Part shown: piece by piece, positions 52,351-57,264 of the stretch
How positions within the stretch are numbered: position 1 is the stretch's first letter
How the letters are laid out: each line of letters starts with the position of its first letter
Source of the DNA: Patescibacteria group bacterium
Lineage (GTDB): Bacteria > Patescibacteriota > Patescibacteriia > Patescibacteriales > JAQTRU01
Assembly: GCA_028716725.1 (NCBI GenBank)
Contig: JAQUPG010000010.1
Coordinates: forward strand, 1-57,264
Reading direction: 5' to 3'
DNA: 57,264 bases
Notes under the pieces: model-generated
Told to the model about the DNA's origin: nothing
What the model saw: the letters and a program-made list of their open reading frames with translations, nothing else
The model's database searches: none
Program-made: the position numbers and the translations under genes

Positions 52351-52866
52351 CTATATCAAACTCTGCAGTTTCTTTAAAACTTCAGGCAGGAGCGGGGTTA
52401 AAACAGCGGCGAATTTTACGAGCGGAGGCGCAACCTGCGAGTTAACCAGCCAGTCGCCAAAGAAGCTGTTAAAAATAGTATAGCGGGCGGCCACGTATAA
52501 AACTAAACCCATAATCAAACCGCCCGAAAGTAGCCCTAAAATCGCCCCGGCCAAACGGTTAATGCTTTTTAAAAAAGGAATAATGGAGATGATGTGAAAA
52601 GTCTTGTCCAAAATTACAAAAGCAAAGCAGACCAGGCGGTTTATCAGGGTAAATAAAATTATAAAAACGACAACTTTACCTAAATTATTGAAGCCGAAAG
52701 ATAAATCACCAACCCAAGAAAAAACTTCCAGATAAAAACGGCTGGCGAGCCAGGCGCCGATGATTACTCCGGCAAGCGAACCCAGAGTCCTAATCAGGCC
52801 GAAAAATAAGCCGTAAAAAACGAAGCCAGCCAAAATTATTAATAGAATAATGTCAAAGATAGACAT
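52351..52866 (-). CDS. CvpA family membrane protein
   Basis: This protein of about 171 residues has four membrane helices and the CvpA pattern. The start is MSIFDIILLIILAGFVFYGL, FGLIRTLGSLAGVIIGAWLA follows, and INRLAGAILGLLSGGLIMGL lies in the middle. CvpA homologues affect colicin V export and envelope robustness, but the mechanism is unknown. I start at ATG 52866, because the frame upstream opens only with TTG. It is 55 bases downstream of metG. Confidence 0.88.
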   Translation of the reverse strand: MSIFDIILLIILAGFVFYGLFFGLIRTLGSLAGVIIGAWLASRFYLEVFSWVGDLSFGFNNLGKVVVFIILFTLINRLVCFAFVILDKTFHIISIIPFLKSINRLAGAILGLLSGGLIMGLVLYVAARYTIFNSFFGDWLVNSQVAPPLVKFAAVLTPLLPEVLKKLQSLI

Positions 52867-52921
52867 ATTTTTAATTAAAAGTAAAAAGTTATAAAGTTTA
52901 TAAACTTTCAACTAATACATA

Positions 52922-54364
52922 TTAACTGGCAGAAATCCTGGGAAATAATGAATCCCCCTTTTTTATCTGCTTAACAGAAAACTGTTCTATTATCTTTCCC
53001 GCGGTTTCCGGCATAAACGGTTGCAGATAATAAGCCACGTCTAAAATATTTTGAGCTACCGGCTCTAAAACTTTTTTTATATTATTTTTATCTTTCATCT
53101 TCCAGGGCGCTTTGACGCTTAAAAATTCATCACTTTGCCGCAATTTTTCCCATAAAATTTTTAAGACCTCGTCGAAGCGGTATAATTCCATTTTCTGACT
53201 GAATTCTTTTTTCAATTTTTTGTCGCTGTCCGGTTTTATTTTTACTTCTATCTCGTTCTTTTCCAATAAATTAGAAACCCGGGCCACTAAGTTCCCTAAA
53301 CCATTGGCTAAATCGGCGTTGTAGCGAATTTCAAATTTTTCATAAGAAAAATCTCCGTCTTCAAAAGGCAAAATTTCCGACAATAAATAATAGCGGGTAG
53401 CGTCCGCCCCGTATTTTTCGACTACCGTAAAAGGATTGATAACATTACCCAGGCTTTTGCTCATTTTCTGCCCGTTGGCGGTTAAAAAACCAAAAATTAG
53501 AATCTGCTTTGAGGGCGGCAATCCGGCTGACATCAGCATCCCCTGCCACATAGCGGCCTGCTGGCGCAGATTATCTTTCCCGGCCACCTGGACCACCGGC
53601 CAGAAATCCTTAAATTTTTTTTCATCTTCCGGCCAGCCCAGAGCCGAAACGTAATTTACCAAAGCGTCAAACCAGACATACATAACATGAGCCGGGTCTC
53701 CGGGCACCGGAATCCCCCAGGGCATTTTTTCAGCTAAGCGGGAAACGGAAAAATCCTGCAGGCCGGCTTTGACAAAATTATTTATTTCATTAAGCCGATG
53801 CGCCGGAATAACAAAATCCTTATTTTTCCCATAAAGTTTTAATAGTTTATCCTGATACTTTGACCAACGAAAAAAATAATTTTCCTCCTCTATTACCTCA
53901 AGTTCTAAATTAGGGTGCTCCGGACATTTGCCATCCGAGAGCTCTGATTCGGTTTTCTCCAGCTCGCAGCCAACGCAATATTTTATCTTATAATTTTTCT
54001 TGTAGATATCGCCGTTGGTTTCGCATCTTCTCCAGAACTCCTGCGCCGCCGCAATATGATGCGGGTCGGTCGTGCGGATAAAATTATTGTAGCTTAAGTT
54101 TAAAGCGCTCTTTAAATTATCAAACTTAGCCGCGTATTTGTCGCAGTATTTTTGCGGATCCTTTTTCTCTTCTTTGGCTTTGCGGTAAATCTTTAAGCCG
54201 TGCTCATCCGTACCCGTATTAAAAAACACTTCTTTACCTAAAAGCCTCTGCCATCTCGCAATTACGTCTGCTTTAATAATTTCCGCGGCAAAACCGATAT
54301 GCGGGTCAGCGTTAACATAAGGCAGGGTGGTGGTAATATAAAATTTTTTCTTTGGACCAAACAT
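52922..54364 (-). CDS. metG: Methionyl-tRNA synthetase
   Basis: This 480-residue class I enzyme charges tRNA-Met. The HIGH-type motif is PYVNADPHIGFAAE (about 15-28). A zinc knuckle has CVGCELEKTESELSDGKCPEH (about 127-147), with His replacing one Cys. KMSKS lies in ANGQKMSKSLGNVINP. The anticodon-binding helical domain closes the protein, without the C-terminal EMAP/tRBD extension of longer forms. Its start overlaps the divergent promoter at 54352-54380. Confidence 0.97.
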   Translation of the reverse strand: MFGPKKKFYITTTLPYVNADPHIGFAAEIIKADVIARWQRLLGKEVFFNTGTDEHGLKIYRKAKEEKKDPQKYCDKYAAKFDNLKSALNLSYNNFIRTTDPHHIAAAQEFWRRCETNGDIYKKNYKIKYCVGCELEKTESELSDGKCPEHPNLELEVIEEENYFFRWSKYQDKLLKLYGKNKDFVIPAHRLNEINNFVKAGLQDFSVSRLAEKMPWGIPVPGDPAHVMYVWFDALVNYVSALGWPEDEKKFKDFWPVVQVAGKDNLRQQAAMWQGMLMSAGLPPSKQILIFGFLTANGQKMSKSLGNVINPFTVVEKYGADATRYYLLSEILPFEDGDFSYEKFEIRYNADLANGLGNLVARVSNLLEKNEIEVKIKPDSDKKLKKEFSQKMELYRFDEVLKILWEKLRQSDEFLSVKAPWKMKDKNNIKKVLEPVAQNILDVAYYLQPFMPETAGKIIEQFSVKQIKKGDSLFPRISAS

Positions 54365-54380
54365 ATTTATCTGGTATAAT
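54352..54380 (+). promoter_or_regulatory. Promoter of the 54429 gene
   Basis: TTGGAC (54352-54357), a 17-base spacer and TATAAT (54375-54380). Its -35 lies inside the first codons of metG, which reads the other way. Confidence 0.7.
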
Positions 54381-54428
54381 TAATATATAAAATTTGAAAA
54401 GCTACTCGGAAAAAGTCAGGAGGCGAAA

Positions 54429-54695
54429 ATGGGTATAATAAACGCCATAATCTTCATATTCCAAGTAATTATTATCCTTGCTCTTTTAATAGCGGGATTA
54501 CTTCTTGGTTCTAAGACAAACGCCCCTATTTGTTTTTTTGTTTTCCTAGGCTTCTTATTTTTTGCGGGCGAATTGGGTTATCTTTGCCATCGGAGCGAAG
54601 ATATCCAATTAAACAAGGATTTTATTTTTTTCATGGCCGTTAGCCTCCTAGCGGGCGAAATTATCGGCTACTGCCGTAAAATTATGAGAATATAA
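54429..54695 (+). CDS. Small membrane protein, hypothetical
   Basis: This 88-residue protein has two or three membrane helices (IINAIIFIFQVIIILALLIA, ICFFVFLGFLFFAGELGYL and FIFFMAVSLLAGEIIGYC). AGGAGG stands five bases before the ATG, a consensus -10 promoter lies upstream and a terminator follows, so it is a stand-alone, probably well expressed unit. I do not recognise the family. A Glu-Leu-Gly-Tyr-Leu-Cys-His stretch near 50 is the only polar motif within the helices. Confidence 0.7.
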   Translation: MGIINAIIFIFQVIIILALLIAGLLLGSKTNAPICFFVFLGFLFFAGELGYLCHRSEDIQLNKDFIFFMAVSLLAGEIIGYCRKIMRI

Positions 54696-54712
54696 TTCTT
54701 TAACTCCGCTTC

Positions 54713-54741
54713 GGCCGCGATTTCCGAGTCGCGGCTTTTTT
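54713..54741 (+). terminator. Terminator after the 54429 gene
   Basis: GGCCGCGA and TCGCGGCT flank an eight-base loop and are followed by T6. It touches the stop of the converging rsmI gene. Confidence 0.82.
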
Positions 54742-55453
54742 ATTTCCCAATTATTACAACAAACTCCCCTTTCTGGTCATCTCGGCTGTCTTTTATTTTA
54801 TTTATAATATCTTCCGTTTCCCCCCGATATATAGTTTCATGCATTTTTGAAAGCTCCCTGCATACGACTACCGAAGCCAGTTCTTTGAATTTTTCTTTAT
54901 TCTCCTCGTCATCCCGCATTGCCTTTTCCATCCCTTTAAGTTCCTCCAAAAATTTTATTATCCGGTGTTTTGATTCATAAACCACTACCGGCAATTCGGA
55001 TTTTATAACTTTTTTTAAAAACGTCTGCCGGCCCTTTTTATGAGGCGGAAACCCCATAAAAATAAATTTGTCGGTCGGGATGCCGGAAATGGATAAAGCC
55101 GCGGTTACGGCCGACGGCCCGGGCACAGACTCAATTTTTACGTCTTCGCCGAATTTATCAGTCACGGCCTGGATTAATTTCCCCCCCGGATCGGATATTC
55201 CCGGCGTACCGGCATCGGAAACTAAAGCCAAATCCTTGCCTTGCCCCAATAAATCCAGAATATAATCGGTTTTGGAAAAATCAGAATGCTGGTGGTAGGA
55301 AATAACCGGCGTTTTTATTTTATAGTGCTCCAATAATTTTTTAGTCACCCGCGTATCCTCGCATAATATAAAATCAACTTCACCTAAAATGCGAAGCGCT
55401 CTTAAACTAATATCCTCTAAATTTCCGATGGGTGTGCCGACTATATACAACAT
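54740..55453 (-). CDS. rsmI: 16S rRNA (cytidine1402-2'-O)-methyltransferase
   Basis: This SAM-dependent methyltransferase of the tetrapyrrole-methylase fold acts on C1402 in the decoding centre of 16S rRNA. The motifs include MLYIVGTPIGNLEDISLRAL, VDFILCEDTRVTKKLLEHY, the SAM site ALVSDAGTPGISDPG, ESVPGPSAVTAALSISG, and VVYESKHRIIKFLEEL with CRELSKMHETIYRGE. I start at ATG 55453; a TTG 12 bases upstream is not needed. rsmH is not in the window. Confidence 0.96.
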   Translation of the reverse strand: MLYIVGTPIGNLEDISLRALRILGEVDFILCEDTRVTKKLLEHYKIKTPVISYHQHSDFSKTDYILDLLGQGKDLALVSDAGTPGISDPGGKLIQAVTDKFGEDVKIESVPGPSAVTAALSISGIPTDKFIFMGFPPHKKGRQTFLKKVIKSELPVVVYESKHRIIKFLEELKGMEKAMRDDEENKEKFKELASVVVCRELSKMHETIYRGETEDIINKIKDSRDDQKGEFVVIIGK

Positions 55454-55501
55454 ACCAAAATCCAAAGCTCAAATGTCAAATAAAGTTCAAAACTCAAAAT
55501 C

Positions 55502-55531
55502 CCTGCCTGCGCCGAGGCTTCGGCAGGCAGG
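55502..55531. repeat. PAGRQV-type repeat with a split centre
   Basis: CCTGCCTGC (left) and GCAGGCAGG (right) are the arms of the palindrome seen at 34359-34378, but the centre holds CCGAGGCTTCGG. The same 12 bases form the centre of copy D of the TGTCATTGCGAG family at 36803-36847. Confidence 0.8.
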
Positions 55532-55562
55532 CAAAACTATTTTTGACATTTAGATTTTTTAA

Positions 55563-57263
55563 TTATTTTATTTCTTCTCTCCTTTCTCTGACATACTTTG
55601 TCCAGTCTTCGGTAATTTCCACGAAAATCTTAAACGGCGCTTCAATAATAAAATCCAGGACAAAGATAAAAATGTTGATTTGGGAAAATTTTTCCGACAG
55701 CCACTGGCCGGCGGCAATAATCGGGGTATAAAAGAAATCCACCAAAAAAGTAAAAACATTCTCTTTCTCCTCAACGACAATAAACGCCTTGACCCCCCTT
55801 CTGATGCGGATGCTGAAAAAACTCACCAAAGCCAGGAAGAATAAAAAGATTATAATGCTCACCCAGGTAAAATTAATCTTATCCAGCGCCCAGACTATTA
55901 ATCCGAAAGACAGGAAAAAGGTAATAAAATAAATCAGGCCGAAAAAAGCGTTGGCTAATTTCCCTCTTTTCGCCGGCTTGCGCAAAACAAATTGCTCTTT
56001 TCTCTCCTTTTCCACGAAAGTTATCTCTTCTATTTTTTCAATTATCCTGGCCGTATTCCTTTCCGAAGGAATGCGCGTAAAGAGAACAATTAAAAATAAA
56101 AGAAGGGCCGGAAAAGAAACGTTTATGATTAAAGAAACCGGGTTGACTTTCTCGCCAAACCACTGGATAGCCGGGATTTCCAAAAGAATGACAAAGATTG
56201 ATTTTGTCAGAAAAATATAAATAATACTCCTGATAGCGGCCCGCCAAAGCCTTAGCTTTATGCTCTTGTATTCTCCGGCGCAGGCTTTTTTTATCAGGCG
56301 GGGGAAAGCTTTTATGTCGTTTTTTATTTCATCATAAACCGAGGCCGGATTCTTTTCTATAACTTCTTCCAGGACGGAAAAATATACGGAATATTGGCTG
56401 ACAATTTTATCTAATTGCTTCGCCAGCGGATGATTAAGGCCGGCGGAAATAGCCTGGCGCAAAGACCTTATGCTCTGCGAAATCTTGGCTATGTCTTCGT
56501 TGCCGGGATCTTTGACCCAGCCGGAATTAAAATATTTAAAAAGAATAAACTCAAGCATCTCCTGGTCGAATTTTAAAAAATTGCGGTGGATGCTTAAATA
56601 AATCTGGATTTCCTTGTCTTTTTCATAGGGCAAATCAGGCGGCAATTTTACTTTCTTAATTAAAATTTCATACATATTGGTTACAACCGCCTGCTTTATT
56701 TTGTCCCGGCCCAGACTTTCTTCAATTTCGCTCGCCGCCAGGGACATAAACCAATTGGTTAAATCATTAATCTCCTGAAAATCACCGGTTGCCTGCCCGA
56801 CTTTGCCGTTCTTAACATGTTCGGAAAAACCAATCCTGGCCAGACTGTAATTCCTCAGCTTCAGGTACTTTTCAATTATGCCGGCGATTTCCTTTATTTT
56901 TTCTTCGGGTATTGCGTTATTGGGCAAATAACCGGCCCTGATTAGCTCCACTAAAAGATCTTTAGCTATTTCTTCGCTGGTGGAAACCTTTATCGCCCCT
57001 TCAATGACTATCTGCCTTTTCATAATTCTTTCGACGGCGTTTTTGCGGAGCAGATTTTCTTCTTTATAATCAACCGAATTGCGGATTTTTTCATAATAAA
57101 AAGCCATCTTGGAAATCACTTCCGAGACCTTTATTTTTTGGACATTCTCACTCTCCGGCTCCGGCTCTTTTTGCTCTTTATAGATTACCTGAAATAATCT
57201 TCTTATGCTCTCGCTTAAAGTAAGGGCGCCTTCTTGCTTTTTCATTAAATATGGACTGACCAT
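55563..57263 (-). CDS. Large membrane protein, hypothetical
   Basis: This protein of at least 566 residues has a cytoplasmic helical N-terminal part of about 330 residues. Four or more membrane helices follow (about 345-365, 375-395, 445-465, 470-490), with a charged loop between the pairs (ARIIEKIEEITFVEKERKEQ) and an amphipathic tail. I know it only as a conserved hypothetical of CPR. The first ATG lies at 57263 on the window edge; an ATG at 57245 is also possible. The gene could extend further, because nothing upstream is visible. Confidence 0.7.
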   Translation of the reverse strand: MVSPYLMKKQEGALTLSESIRRLFQVIYKEQKEPEPESENVQKIKVSEVISKMAFYYEKIRNSVDYKEENLLRKNAVERIMKRQIVIEGAIKVSTSEEIAKDLLVELIRAGYLPNNAIPEEKIKEIAGIIEKYLKLRNYSLARIGFSEHVKNGKVGQATGDFQEINDLTNWFMSLAASEIEESLGRDKIKQAVVTNMYEILIKKVKLPPDLPYEKDKEIQIYLSIHRNFLKFDQEMLEFILFKYFNSGWVKDPGNEDIAKISQSIRSLRQAISAGLNHPLAKQLDKIVSQYSVYFSVLEEVIEKNPASVYDEIKNDIKAFPRLIKKACAGEYKSIKLRLWRAAIRSIIYIFLTKSIFVILLEIPAIQWFGEKVNPVSLIINVSFPALLLFLIVLFTRIPSERNTARIIEKIEEITFVEKERKEQFVLRKPAKRGKLANAFFGLIYFITFFLSFGLIVWALDKINFTWVSIIIFLFFLALVSFFSIRIRRGVKAFIVVEEKENVFTFLVDFFYTPIIAAGQWLSEKFSQINIFIFVLDFIIEAPFKIFVEITEDWTKYVRERREEIK

Positions 57264-57264
57264 A

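Overview
The window reads as a chromosomal piece of a Candidatus Patescibacteria (CPR) genome, probably a Parcubacteria-like lineage. This assignment rests on gene families and style and not on a marker-gene tree. The DNA is AT-rich. Coding is dense and almost all on the minus strand. Many membrane or coiled-coil proteins match only hypothetical proteins that recur in CPR genomes. A membrane-anchored ClpC-like ATPase with a zinc ribbon and a HerA/VirB4-like ATPase are both typical of the group. TGA is used as a normal stop and TGG as Trp, so there is no sign of UGA recoding.

Layout: 1-270 holds tRNA-Gln(CTG) and a GC-rich unit with its own promoter and terminator. 269-8364 (minus) holds dnaX, small unknown proteins, the HerA/VirB4-like ATPase and a run of envelope proteins. 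8555-10409 (plus) holds CorA and an unknown polytopic membrane protein. 10414-16229 (minus) holds dus, cysS and a 970-residue secreted repeat protein. 16378-17104 (minus) holds a DUF2127 membrane protein and a coupled small gene, divergent from gyrB and a DUF212/PAP2-like gene (plus). 19797-22224 (minus) holds tiny membrane ORFs and a phospholipid-type trio: CDP-alcohol phosphatidyltransferase, a CDP-archaeol-synthase-like protein and an EEP phosphatase/nuclease. 22258-30158 (minus) carries lower glycolysis: two tandem gpmI copies, eno and pgk, interrupted by a surface protein and a SIMPL-domain protein. 30242-38520 (minus) holds a degenerate HtrA/PDZ protein, a slipin, dtd, pilT, a VanZ-QueH fusion, a GIY-YIG gene bounded by inverted repeats, a DJ-1-like lipoprotein and a WecA-like transferase. 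38572-39376 are two small plus-strand genes. 39481-42808 (minus) holds the ClpC-like ATPase and a membrane protein. rpmA (plus) converges on pyrG. 45257-49014 holds an EF-Tu domain-II-like protein, an S41 protease, a TsaC/Sua5 enzyme and the first of three PEP-utilising mobile-domain proteins. The other two lie at 49777-52341, and a very strongly promoted, degenerate histidine-phosphatase-like gene sits between them on the plus strand. CvpA, metG, a small membrane gene, rsmI and a large membrane protein complete the window.

Two themes stand out. First, several different short palindromic repeat families are scattered through the window, some inserted in frame inside essential genes (eno, dus), and one pair brackets a GIY-YIG endonuclease gene with an amber stop. 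Second, a number of familiar enzymes appear to have lost catalytic residues: an HtrA-like protein, the first AAA domain of the ClpC-like protein, and a histidine phosphatase-like protein. Three phosphohistidine swivel-domain proteins lack the ATP-grasp domain that normally charges them. No CRISPR array, rRNA gene or insertion sequence with a transposase was seen.
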